Positions 21,205 to 34,193 of a stretch of 64,000 bases of DNA are shown one piece after another. This stretch comes from Tubiluchus corallicola (lineage: Eukaryota > Priapulida > Priapulimorpha > Priapulimorphida > Tubiluchidae). Numbering within the stretch: position 1 is the stretch's first letter; each line of letters opens with the position of its first letter. The position numbers and the translations under genes are program-made. The notes under the pieces are model-generated. The model worked only from the letters and a program-made list of their open reading frames with translations, had not been told where the DNA came from and searched no databases. Where the stretch lies: positions 1,646,501 to 1,710,500 of the forward strand of contig JAQGDQ010000001.1 of assembly GCA_030141605.1 (NCBI GenBank), read 5' to 3'.

Positions 21205-24200
21205 GTGATTAGTTTTCTTTATATTTTCATGATGAAATCTCTTTTAGTTTGAGGCATCTTATTTCTTTTTTTCGAAATTATATTGTGTTGGCTTTTGCCA
21301 AATATGCGTTATTTGGTGCAGTTGTTTAGTTATAAGAAATAGTGTCTAATTTAAAGTGAAATTTTGATATTTTTTATTGTGTTGGTGTTTGTGATATATG
21401 CGTTATTTGGTACTGTTGTTTAATTATAAGAAATACCGTCTAGTATTATGTTAATTTTTTCGTGTTTTTCAGGTGAAAGGCAAGAAAGGAAAAAAGAAAG
21501 TTGCAGCGCCTCCACTCATTGTGAAGAAGGCTGAACCTAAAAAAGTGGTTAACCCTCTTTTTGAAAAGAGACCAAGGAATTTTGGAATTGGTAATTTGAA
21601 TACGTTGGAACTTATTTACTTTTGCTTACTGTTTATATGGTATTTATCCTTTGTGCTCCTCATTAAGCATGCTTTTGTAGTACTAACAGAGAAGCAGAGT
21701 ATGTGTCTTCATAAAATCTTGTGAATTATGTGGCAAGCCAAAGTAAAAATTATTAATTTTAGTTTTGTTGTGTATGCTGCTCTAAAGTTATTTGATGACA
21801 TAATTAACCTTTAGTGCTCTGTTGATTTTTTGCACAGTACAGTCTTGCAAACTGGCAAACAGGTATCCAACGGCACGTTCTACTTTATAGCATGTTAATG
21901 ATTGTTGCAATCTAGGACATTAACACATATAAATGTATAAACTTTTAAAATAAGCTAGTTACCTATCTCATCACATTTGGATGCATATACATCATATATA
22001 CATCAGGCCCCCACTCTTGCATAACATGTTATTTAAAAATATGACCAACTGGTACGTGCAAGAGAGAGAGAGAGGAGGGGGAAAGAATCATTGTCATCAA
22101 AGTCCTCATTAAAAAAATTGTTATCATCACATTTATTTAAAGGTGAAACGTAGAACCTAAACAGGGGAAGTTGTTTTTTTATATTCACTTTATAATGTTA
22201 TTTTAGACAGTAGTGGTCCTTTTAATCCTTATTATCCACATAAGAATTTTAATAAATTTTAATTTTAAATAATAATAATAATACAAATGTTTGCTTTCAT
22301 ATGGTCATTTGGACTGAAATAAAAAGGGTATAGTTATCTTAATTCGTTATCATCGTTGTCATCATCACCATCATCATCCTTGTTACTACCATGTGTTATT
22401 TTCATTGACATTACTGTTCACAAAGTTGGGCGCAATAATTATGAAGTGGAATGACAACAGTTATTTACATATCATATTTACATTATTTCTAAAATATCGA
22501 TCAACCGCGATATTCCGATTATTAATAACAACAGTATCCTTATCCGGGAGTTGTCGTAAAGTTAGGCATGCGGTTGAGACAAAATCTTGTTTAATGAATC
22601 CCATCATAAATCACTAAGTGTGTGCACAATTAAGTGCACACGACTAAATGTGTCTTTAGTTGTCACAAATTCTACTTAACTTTCCTAGTCGTGTGGAAAC
22701 TAGGGAGCAGCCAGGAAGATAAGATAGAACGCACTAGAAAAAATACTTCAACCCGCCTAAACCCCACTTAACACAAGGAAACAAGTTTAAGTGCAGTACA
22801 TGAATCCGGGTGCAGTATTGCATATGAAAATTTTTTATTAGCTTTAATTAATTAACTTTTTGTTGTTAAACAGTGTAACTCATCCCAAATTTGTTTAGTT
22901 AAATGGAGTTATAGTACAAGTATTCTAACCTTTCTAAACTTTAGTTTTCTTCTTAGTTTAATTTCTGTAAAGTGTGTGTAAGGGCATTCTGGCTTGGACA
23001 AAAGCATTCCAGCTATTAATAAAATGAAATCTTGGTAATTCATAAATCAATAATTTGCACTAGTTATTCCCTTTAACCCCTTTACTTGTTGTACAACAAA
23101 AAAAGTAGCCTTAATAGTATTTCTAAATTATACATAAATATTTATCGTGTTTCTTTTTTGTAGGCCAAGATATACAACCTAAGCGTAACTTACGCAGGTT
23201 TGTCAAATGGCCTCGCTACGTGAGATTGCAAAGGCAACGACAAGTTCTGTATCAGCGACTGAAGGTACCACCTCCAATTCACCAGTTTACACAAACATTG
23301 GACAAACAAACAGGTATCAACATCGATAGTCTTATTTTGCGCATAGTGTTGAAAATCAGTTTTATCTGCATGTTTTGTCAACTTTTAGAATTGATATAGG
23401 AACTGATACCATTAGCTTGGTGTATAAAATCAGTCAGGGACATCTGCTGTGTAGAGAAAGTCAATACACCTTGTTGTAAATTTTCCATGTTGAATAATGC
23501 TTTCCAATGCTTTGTTTTGACCACTCACATATTCTTTATTTTTGAACATGAAAAAAATGTTACACATTTGTAATTTATAATATTTGTATTTAGTTTTGTG
23601 TTGTGTTGGAGTGTGGTGTAATAATTTTCTTTAGAATTAGCAATGTAGAATTATGACGGTAATGATGAATCTATCACTAGTTTTTTGTGTTGTATATTAT
23701 ATCTCTGAATTGCAGATGCTTTGCTGTTATTTTTGCACTATGTATTATGCCACCGCTTTTAGTAACGTTGGTTTGCTAGTGCCTGGTGATAATAGTTGCT
23801 GCAGTATTTAGAAGAAAACAAGATGATGTCTTATATCTTACCTCATTTTGAAGTACAGTAAAAAGTATATATTTTAACACCTGCAATAATGCCAATGTGT
23901 TTTCGATAATTAAATAATACGTTAAAAACTTAATTAACAGTCGACAAGCCTAGTTGGTGATGTTAGAAACATTCCATGAGCATGTTTCACGTGTTTGCGA
24001 AAGCTATAATTGAAGTATAGTGCTGCTGTACAACATTCAGTATGATATACAAAAAGTCCGCAAATTTGAAGTTTTAAGAATTTAAATTTCAAGTTTACCA
24101 CTGGGCTAACACATAAGCTCTCATATGTGTGTATTACATTACATTTGAATTGAGAGGTACAGAGCCTGGTTTTTGTGCAAAGTATTTCCGAGTTGCACAT

Positions 24201-27200
24201 GGCTAGTGCTAATCTAACTAGGGAATGGTGAAATGCATGTAACAGCTAGAGTTAGCTGTCCAAACGCGAGATTAGATTTCTGCAGATAATAGTTTGTTTG
24301 AGTAAGCCATTCTTAAAAAAACAATATGTTCACTTTCAATATTTTGTAGATTATTTGGAGTTATAGCTTAAGATTGGTCCAGTTTGCCAAATCATGTGTA
24401 ACGTTTAAAAAGCAATTCATCGTTCTTTTCTTTTGTTTTTAGATCTTCTGCATTGGCTGAATAATATCACAGGCATCTTTTTTAAATTAGTGTTTTTAAT
24501 TGTTTGCCCCAATGTAGTCAAGTTAAACTTTGTTAACATGTTAATAGATATTTAGTTTATTAATTTAATTGCAATTCTTTTACTTAATTCCTTTATTAAT
24601 AGTTGGCCAATTATTCAAGTTGATGGATAAATACAAGCCGGAAACAAAACAGGCAAAAAAAGCTCGACTGACAGCTCGTGCAGAAGAACGCGCCAAAGGG
24701 AAAGATGACGCTCCAACGAAACGTGCTCCTGTTATAAGATCCGGTGTGAATACAATAACCTCACTGGTGGAGCAGAAGAAAGCACAGTTGGTTGTAATTG
24801 CACATGATGTTGATCCTATAGAGGTAAAAATTCTGTAGCATTGTCAAATTAATTGATGTGTTGGTGAAGAGAAATTCTGTGTAGTTGCAGTGATGCTTGA
24901 CTCGAATTTCTTCATCTGAAGTGAAATTGAAGAAAAATCAATATGTAGACACTGAGCAGCTACTTTAATATTAGTGTAAGTGTATTGGTATCATACTAGT
25001 AAATATTAAATTTTGCTGGGGATTTAATCTCATATATTTCTTCAATGGATACAATTTGCTCCATTCTGTAGAATAACAAGTTCATATATCCGGTTACAAA
25101 TGTTATTGTACCAAAAGATTATGCAGTTACTAAGTGTGGATTGCCCATGTGCATCAAAGCTTCACCTGACCATTCTCACATGAGTGTAGGGCAAGCTATC
25201 CCTGTCACAATAAAAATACTTTCACACCTGGTAGCATGTAAGACTTTTGTGCAGCAAATGAGGCCGACAGTAGAAATACTTTTATTTCTGGTTAATCGCC
25301 CAGGTAAATTTTTTTATCGCACAACCAGCCGGGAATTTTTTTGATTTTCTGTACGTTCATATACTTGATGCAGTCATATAAAATCGTATTTTTTAGTTTA
25401 GAATCTAAAACGCAACAATTATAACATCATTCTTTTGGAGATGCAGGCGCAGCCATTTTTTATTATGGCTAACTCTCGGCGAGGGTTGCCGTTTTGTATG
25501 ACGCTCATCGCATGGAAGCTAATGAGTATCAAATTTTCCACCAAATCTGTGTGGTAACGAGTAGTGTTGCCACTTGCACCATAGTTATCAGAACATACGT
25601 TAATGATACAAAAGAGACTATACAATAATAGATAATTATATGATAATTTAGTAATGCGAAACAAAAAACTAAAAAACAAAGCGTGAAAAAATGTGCACTG
25701 GAAAAATTTAAAACATTACTGCTAGCCAGTGTGAAATAAACTTTGATTTCAACAGATTTGAAATATTCCACAATCTAGCTTTAAACATTCACGAACCTTT
25801 AAAAAACCCTCCCTCCGTATTAACGTCTTTTGAGCTCACGAGGTAAAACAAATTTTTTTCTGGCCGGCCTCAGCAAAATTGTAATTATGAACCCAAGTTG
25901 CAAAGATATTTCAGTTATATTTTTGATGTATAACACCATAACGTGTAGGGGTAGAGAACAATCTGCTTGCTACTTGCTTGGCCATGCTTTATTAGTCCTT
26001 AAATGTGCCTCGCATGAAGTAGCATCTGCCAGGTCATCTATCATGGTACTACAAAGCTGCACACTCACTGTAAGTGGTTTGATGACCTATCATCAAGTGA
26101 AAAATTATATGAAGCTACAGTCAAACATTGTTATAATGTACCCCTTTATAATGTTACATTTGCATAATGCCCAAATTTTTGGCAACACAAAATATCTATA
26201 TTTCCATAGACATGTATGTATATTAAAGCACCTCATGGTGCCATACTCGCTTAATGTCAGCTTTTTCTGGAGTCTCAAAGTGGACTATGTAAAGAGGTTT
26301 AACTGTTTACATATTAAACTTGCACAAATGACAGTTTATGCAGTTACTTTGGCCATTCCAATATTATATTGTGCTACACGATGTATGGATTTGTCATTTT
26401 CTTGTCATTTGAGAAGGGTACTTCATACATTTTTGTTGCAGCTATTGTATTTGCACATAATTGTTTGAATTTTTCACTTAATTGAAAGTTATTTTACTGT
26501 TTTCCAGATTGTGCTGCATTTACCAACATTATGCAGGAAGATGGGTGTTCCTTACTGTATTGTTAAAGGCAAAGCGAGGCTTGGACGTGTTGTACGTAGG
26601 AAAACAGCTACCTGCCTTGCTTTTGCAAATACAAATCCGTAAGTTTTCACAAACTGGTCTGCAAGCTTCAATGGATATTAATACTGAAATTAGCAATATA
26701 CTAGTCCAGGTTGGGGGTCTTTAATCACAGATTATATTTTTATTATTAAGTCTGGTTAGTTTTCTTTTGTCTACTGTGCACATGCAGTATGTTTTTCGGT
26801 CTGCGCATTTTTCGTCCTAGTGCATGCCTTGGATTGTATTGATTAATTTATAGTTTTCCCAATAAACTGTAAATTTTTGTGATTAAAGGTTTTCATCATC
26901 TTTTCCCAAAGCAACTTTGTGCAGTAAACTAGTATGGGAAACCTTGTCTTGCTGGAGGACAGTCATGCCATGATGGGATTAAATGATTTTATGGAATTAA
27001 ATGAGCTTATCTATAATTGGTCATGGAGTGTAACTAGAAGAGGGGACACTATGCACTGAGGTTGCAGGGCTGAGTTTGTTGTTCTGAAGAGCATTAAATA
27101 TTTGTCCACATAGTGATTCAGTTTTTTAGTCTGCATGATAAAGGGTCCACACTGCTGTAATGCTTCTTTAGGAATTCATAATAGCATTCTACATGGTTTT

Positions 27201-28602
27201 GTTTGGTCCCTCTTATTTATATAAAAAAATGCATATAAGATTGACACACACATGTACTCAGTATCTGCCACATAACTATATAATGTGCAATCTCTTTTTT
27301 AGGGGTAACAGCTACTTGCTGCTGCTAATTGTGGCAATGCGGAAATGTGGTTTTTGTAAATATCAAAAACTGTGTTGTGTGTGTTGCGCAGTTTAAGGCT
27401 TTTACAGTATTTGTTTATTATTCTTTATTTAAACAATCGTTTTATTCAGATATAAAAATAGAACCTATTCAATGGGCTTTCTTTCGTATTTACTTGTCGC
27501 ATTCGTCTTGTGTAGGGCGTGAAGTAGTGCACTAGCCTATGTACTGCTGTTGCGCTAAAGCACTTAGGCAAAATTTGCGGAAAACCAGCGAGGTACATAG
27601 GCTCTTGGGCAACCCAAGTACCGCATTGCTGATTTTACTCAGTGTATTAACTTTGCATGGGGAATTTTGACAAATTTTTAAAAATCCAATGAAAGTTAGT
27701 TCATTTTACAAAAAAATATACTTTTTCACTGAGTTGCCATCAGCATAGCATTGTGAAAACTTGCTTGACCAGGTGTTTAACTCTTGCCAGCATGCAGTAG
27801 GCTCTACGTTGGTATCGTTTTGCGGTGGCTTTTCTAACTCTTCACTAAACAAGAAGTTGTTTATTAACAAAGCAGCTGATTTAGTAGTTATAGCGCCGTT
27901 CAAGAAAGAAGAGGACAAAAATGCCGTACCTTAATGAAATGTTGAAATTGCCTAAAAGTCAGCTTATTTCACCTCAAAAAATTTAATCTCAGAAATAAAT
28001 TTAATATTGCTCCTCTGGCTTGCTCAGAAATAATGATTATTTTATTTTATCAAATGTATAATTTATATTAAATTGATTGTTCAAAGTATATTGGCATTTA
28101 AATTATTATTATTAAATAAAAACAAGGACAATTAATAGATGCTCTCACTGGCACTAAAGTAAACTTGGCTCAATTCTTGATCAGTTTCAGGTGCGCTACC
28201 TAGGCCAGCCCATGTAGAATGCAAGCCCATGTACTACACTCTGCTTCGCTCTGGACATCTTGGCTGTCAATTTGTACTTAAGGAGCCGTGTGTTAAAATA
28301 TATTATTTTAGCCAATAGGTGACAGTAAACTCCTAAAAATGAACAGTGTAATATTTGACATTTTTATATTATCTTAAAGCTTCTTATTAGGTAGGACAAA
28401 ATAGTTTTATTGTTTGTATAATTACAGAGAGGATCGAAGTGCACTGAGCAAGTTGGTAGAAGCTGTGAAGACGAACTATAATGAGCGTTACGACGAGATC
28501 CGAAGACATTGGGGAGGTGGACAACTTGGTACCAAATCTCTTGCTCGAATAGCCAAGCTTGAGAAAGCTAAAGCCAGAGAGCTTGCACAGAAAGTGGGCT
28601 AA
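21202..28602 (+). CDS. RPL7A: RPL7A (eL8, SURF3), large-subunit ribosomal protein, six exons
   Basis: Exons: 21202-21204 (ATG only, inferred), 21473-21590, 23164-23313, 24603-24823, 26508-26638, 28428-28602 (TAA). Phases agree throughout; the model gives 265 residues against 266 in human. Matches to the family include [30 protein letters not shown], the eL8/L7Ae RNA-binding core [20 protein letters not shown] with [23 protein letters not shown], and [10 protein letters not shown] near the end. The product is a component of the 60S subunit. The first exon is the only uncertain part: an alternative is ATGTTTG before a perfect GTAAGT at about 20966, which would need an acceptor seven bases further in. 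An AATAAA poly(A) signal lies at 28624-28629. Introns contain a MITE and other repeats. MED22 lies upstream in divergent orientation. Confidence 0.95.
25600..25755. repeat. Dispersed repeat, copy in an RPL7A intron
   Basis: Shares AAAGAGACTATAC.ATAAT, AACAAAAAAC, GTGAAAAA.TGTGCACTG and TTTGATTTCA-like blocks in the same order with 28978-29105. No ends or coding capacity were recognised. Confidence 0.6.
26118..26305. mobile_element. Short TIR element (MITE) in an RPL7A intron, 188 bp
   Basis: The left end is CAGTCAAACATTGTTATAATG; the right end reads CAGTTAAACCTCTTTACATAG on the opposite strand. Both resemble pogo/Tigger-type termini of the form CAGT..AACCTCTATATAA. It ends about 200 bases before exon 26508 and lies inside a long frame (25830-26468) that is not a gene. 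Confidence 0.65.
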
Positions 28603-28629
28603 TTTATGTATATATGGAAAATGAATAAA

Positions 28630-31600
28630 TGGATGTTAAAGATGGGATGTGTAATGGTACAGTGATGTTTTATTTTGATGTACATTGTTTGCTTGATTTT
28701 GAGCCTTTGGTTTATCCAGACTGTTCATTACATAACTTTTCGTAATTTATTTTGTATGCACACAACACAGAAAATAGTAAGTAAACTATGAAAATCATTC
28801 AATGAGTCTGGGGGACTGATTATTGAAATTTAACAAGAGTTTTGTGAAATTTGGCTTTTATGTATGGCATACAAACTAATTTTAAATAAGATGATCGTAA
28901 GAAAAGGTGTAACATACTTAGTGCTACTGTTTATACAATAATTACTGGAACACGGTAATTTGAGGCTTCATACCGTACAAAAAGAGACTATACGATAATG
29001 TAGTAACACGTAACAAAAAACAGAAAGTGAGTGAAAAATGTGCACTGAAAACATTTACAATGTTAATGCTAACCAGTCCCCAAGAGTAAATAAATTTTGG
29101 TTTCATTGTATACGAAGCATGCTGGTTGCAATTCTTTCCAAAGAAGCAGTACTTTCAAAAAAGGATGCCCATGTAATTTCAAAAAAGAATGCTCATGACA
29201 ACGATGATAAAGCTTGATTCTGCACATGCAGAATTTAATGATACTTCACTGTTTTATGGCAAATTTAATTTTACGCTTGTTGGTGCCACTTTTTGGTGTT
29301 ATAGTTACTTAAACTATAATTTGCTGCACTGAACAATAATTTTGGGTTTTGGGGGAAAATTTGCAAAAAATACAATAATTTGGCTTAAAATGTGATATTT
29401 TTATCCTCCAATATGATAATCAGCATCATACAAAATGGCAAATTGTACAACGATCCTACCTCAACTTTATGAACAATGTAATGATTAGTAAAATAAAAAT
29501 GGCATTACCCATAGTGAATACTTTCACGAGTAAAAAGTTTCGGTGGTTTTTTGCAAATATCTTTTATTTCATTGTTTTGTTAGCCACTCGCCAAGTTTTT
29601 TTAAACTTTCCTCTGTAAATTTCCAACCATTTTACTTTGGTTTTGCTTAAAAAACTTACTGCTTAACTACGCACTTTTCAAGATGTCATGCAAACTACTT
29701 AAAACTAACGATGAGCGTATTTATAGAAGAATTAAGAGTGATATGTTCGTCAAGAGAAATAGCGCTGTCAAGTCACTATAAAGTCAATAAATGTGTTTTT
29801 ATCCGAGGCTGGAACAACTATAACAAACAATCAGCAAATTCTATTAGACTGATACAAGGAAGACGCTGGCAACAGCCCTACATATTTTAAAGCAGCAGCG
29901 AGACAGCCCGTCACGTAATTTTCTTGGAACTCTGACATTTCATAGGTCGCGTTTTGTTTGATACGTTTTGCTATCTATAATTAAAGGTATCCGAGTATGT
30001 TCTGTGTGTTTATAGGCATTATAAACTAATCTAACTATAATGAAGTATGTTAAATGTGATCTTTGGAGAAAGTATTGAAAGTCAGTCGTAGTTTAGCTAA
30101 AAAACGTTTTGCTAAAGGTATGACTTATTTAGGGTTTTATTACCTTTTATGTAAGCATCTTTGACATTGATCAGCTAACTTTTAAAAAACAGGAAAAGTT
30201 AACATACCTCACTCTCACGGTGATAAAGATCAGTGTAATTTGCATTTGAACGACATGTTAGAATTAAAACTTCTTTCGGTCGATCAAAATTAGGTATTTG
30301 AGCTGTCACAGTACAGGTTCGATGTCTTCTAGTACACTTACGGAAGGTAAGATCACCCGCTGAAGCTTATTCTAGGATATTTAATTTTGGTGAATATTTC
30401 TGGGTTGAAGTTTTAACAGAAAGATACAGAAATAGATCATGATTCACGAAGCTTGAATGACTGCAAGTATTATTTAAAATGATATATAGAGTGCAATTAA
30501 AAATCTTCTTTACTATAATGACTGCAGATGACATGATTAGTAGTCATTGCTCAAGCAAGCTGGATTAGCAAGTTATCTGCAGTACAGCTGCAGGCTTTTT
30601 TGATAACAATAGTTCTGCCTATTGTGCTTTACCTCAGTAATGTTAGCTCCAGAATAACAGGAAGTATATGAAAATTAACAAACAAGTGTCAGATATAACC
30701 CACATAGATGCAACAGTACTTTACAGGCAACAAACAAGTCAAAGGTAGATGACATTACCTTAAAATCACTGTGAAACAAGTCCCGCTTTGTACTTGCATT
30801 AGTGAAGCAACAACGGTAATCTCTCTTTCAAACAACAATCAATTTCCTGTTGACCAGAAGGGCTTGGCGCATTCTAGGATAGTCTGTCAGCTAGCCAGCA
30901 TAGCTCATTAAATGTGCATGTACTAATCCTAAAGAAATGTCAACCAGATACGCAAGGCAGTCCAGCAATGCCAATCTTGTCACGAATACCTGACATTCAG
31001 TTCAGTCTACCACGCGTAGCATTATTAGTTTCAGACAATTGGTCTTAACTTAAATTTCGTCAGTTTTTGAAGCATAGTAGCATACAACATTAGGCAGTAA
31101 ATTTTAGCTGGCAAATTCTTCACAAGTGTTGCGATTATCCATCATTTTATTTTAAAAATTCGTTATGATTTGCTGCTCCATTGTTACCCTTGTTAAAAAT
31201 AGTGGCACAGACGCATGGGAATTTGAGAAACGTTGTAATCATAGTGTGGCTGAGACGAACAGTGTTGGTGAACAAACTTTTGTAAAAATTCCCACCATAT
31301 TTAAGTTTCTAAATGTTTGTTTACATAGCTGTCAGGTAAAGCAGTTGGAGAGTAATTACAAGCTGCAGTACATGAAAACTTAATTGTACAACAGGTGGAT
31401 TTTATTTCAAGTATGCACACGTACAGTTTTGGTTTACATTTTCTGAAGTATCATCTTCATTATACACTAACAGACCGTATTTCACAGGTACCATACTTGA
31501 ACAGCTGTCATTTGAAAAAGCTTTAGACACATTGTAAATACACTCTACTACTATTTACAAATTTTATAATACAGTATAGTTAATTAGCTATATATCTGAG

Positions 31601-34193
31601 CCATGCACATTTTATAAGTTAGAATTAAGTGTCATAAATGCTCTATAACAAACAGATACTATCTTAATTAGTAATCTCACGGATTGATCCATTAATTATC
31701 CTCACTATTAGTTACAAAAAAACTTAGACATAGAGCGCTTACTATGGCACTACAATTATTATCAAATAAGTGTGTACACAATTAAATACATGCTCAGTTT
31801 ACAATGTCACTGCTAGTTAGACACTAGTACATAGTATTTGCATCACTATAACATGTTTTTATTGATAAATTCGTTTGCGGTGCACTCGCTAGGTAGAATT
31901 CTCTTGAGCACGTGAAGCTTTGTCTGTTTAGGCGTATCATGTCTACTCAAACCTTAGTTAACCTTGCTGCAGATTTTAACTTATTTTACATCTCTGCTGC
32001 AGGTCTTTGGAATAAGCTACTGTAAGTTGGTATTACAACAAGGGTTTAACTGTGAACATTTCTATACATTTGCAGCAGGCATCCTGGAATTCAGGATTTT
32101 ATAATTAATTCTTGTAAAGTTCTATTACAAATCATTGTCAACAATCCAATATCGTCTAAGAAAAGAAAAACAATCGTTTATGCAAGCCTTTGTACACATG
32201 GTAAACAATGGCTTTTACTTAAATCACTGGCAAACGATGTACGCACTTGCATATGCTTAGTGTTTAAAGCTTGTATCAGCAAACAAGTTAATCCTAGAAA
32301 ATGTAACAAGTGAATTGTTTGGATTGAACGTTTGACCCGATATGCCGACCTTCTCAATAATGACAGGCAGCGACAAGACGGTGAACTAATATGTAATGAG
32401 CAATGGAAGTTTCTAAAATCTATTGAACACAAAAAGCCCACAGCTGCTAATTACAGAACCAAGACGTTCCAACTACAACATGACCCGGCTGAAATATTTT
32501 CACGTACCAAATGCATGTGCTAGGAATACACATAGTTCATAATAGCTTTACATAACACAATTAGGAAAAGTAAAATTTGCACACTAATTGCCAATTACTT
32601 TTTCAACCACAAATTGACCAGGTAAAAGTGCACTTGCAAAATAAAAGACTGGTTTATGTAATTCGCTAGTAGCAAAGGCCTTATTATGCAACCTAGTTAG
32701 AAGACGAGTCAAGTAAATATAAAACAAACACACCTAACATCTATTAATTATTTTATATTACGGCTTTATAACATTGATGGGCAAAAAATTACGATGATAT
32801 ATTTTCTTGATGGACTGCACATCAAACACAAAGACTTGATCATCTCATTAACTTAGGGCTATTTATCAAATCAGGCCCACCGGGAAATCCAAAGTAATAA
32901 TAAAACACTCACTGTGGGGCATTTTAGCCTGGTTGCTTTTAAAAACATTTGCATCATGGTGAATAAGAAACGTTCGATTCCATTTTGGGCCATTTTTGCT
33001 GGAGAACTATAAAACAGGTTAGCATTTTTTGTCGTCTGTTATTCTCTGCCACAAAACTACTAGTTAGCTAGCTTTTATATTATGCAAAGAATATTAACTA
33101 GTTTATTGACACCCTCAAAAAATAAAGCCAAGTAGACAAGAAACTGTGTGGAATGTTTATGTGTTATTGATTCAATGATGTACAAAATGTTTTTGCAGGC
33201 TTATACACTAAAGTGTATAATTTCATTGTCTCACTGAATTATGCTATTTTTCTTACCTTTTCACCCACATCATACATAAAGTTCTACAAACTAAGAACTA
33301 GTTACAGTATTAGCACAGCTTTTAAGAAAGGAACAACACTTGGCGATATGTTTAAGCAGACAACCAGTTAAAAGGATTAAAAAGCTAAGACACCGACAAG
33401 CGAGAATGACTGCAGCTTGCTTTCAAGGACAGTTGCTGTGTGTGATCACAAGACAACTTGTTTTTTTAAATGAAACATTGAAAGATCCATGCCTTCGGGT
33501 GATCAGCTGCTTAAAATACTGACTAAAAGGAAATATTAACTTACAGGTGCATTTACACCTGGACTAGCTGGGCATTAATAATGACACAAAAACTATTACG
33601 TGAAACATTTTCCACTATGTTCAGCAATAAATGTATTGAAAAACTTTTACTCATTGAACTACTGTAGTTCTTTGTACATGCTTGACAAAGCATTTTAGTT
33701 AACTTTTTACGTACATTGTATACTTTTTTCAGTAATCCAAATGCCACTTATGTACTGAGCATCTCAAACTAATTAGATAATAATAATAATGTGGCCCAAC
33801 AAGAATAAAATGACTTCTTTAAAGGTTTTCTTATGTTAGAGTTTTAAGCTTGTTACAGAAACAAAAGTGCTTTTCCAAAAAATGCTAGAACTGCAACTGA
33901 AGAATGTTCAATTCCTCAAATTCAAGCCAAGACAAAAACAAGTGAATCCGCCACGGTGACCACAATCATTTTTATGGCAAAAATGCTGACTAATAACAAA
34001 CCCGTAGCTCTCCTATACTGTTACTATTGTATTACATAGTATTCAATTAATGTAGTGTCAACTAGTTTTTGTAAGGCTGAATTGTTCAGCAAAATGTAAA
34101 AGTCAAAATAAATATAAGAATCATATAATAATAATAATATTCTAGTAGTATAACACAGGAATATTTACATGTGTTTGAAATCATTTGCATTAG
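28630..34193. other. Convergent intergenic region between RPL7A and SPIRE
   Basis: Beyond the 3' UTRs of the two convergent genes and the dispersed repeat at 28978-29105, I see no supported gene. A 63-residue open stretch at 32332-32523 looks somewhat protein-like but has no ATG and no acceptor in its open segment. ATAATAATAAT runs occur near 33780 and 34125. Confidence 0.5.
28978..29105. repeat. Dispersed repeat, copy downstream of RPL7A
   Basis: Colinear with 25600-25755 in an RPL7A intron; see the shared blocks listed there. The pair is substantially diverged. Confidence 0.6.

Noticed and set aside
23662-23707. Possible C/D snoRNA in an RPL7A intron (ATGATGA ... CTGA); vertebrate RPL7A introns host snoRNAs
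   Set aside because: The boxes are only about 46 bases apart end to end, no terminal stem pairs, and no rRNA guide could be identified. A second weak case near 26967-27060 also lacks a stem.
25830-26468. 212-residue + strand frame inside an RPL7A intron
   Set aside because: It overlaps a TIR element, has no homology I recognise, and lies between two firmly placed RPL7A exons; chance openness is the simplest reading.
31165-31383. 72-residue + strand frame downstream of RPL7A
   Set aside because: Composition looks random and no partner exon or family is visible.
32332-32523. 63-residue protein-like frame on the + strand
   Set aside because: There is no ATG at its start, and a stop at 32311 is followed by no AG acceptor before the open stretch.
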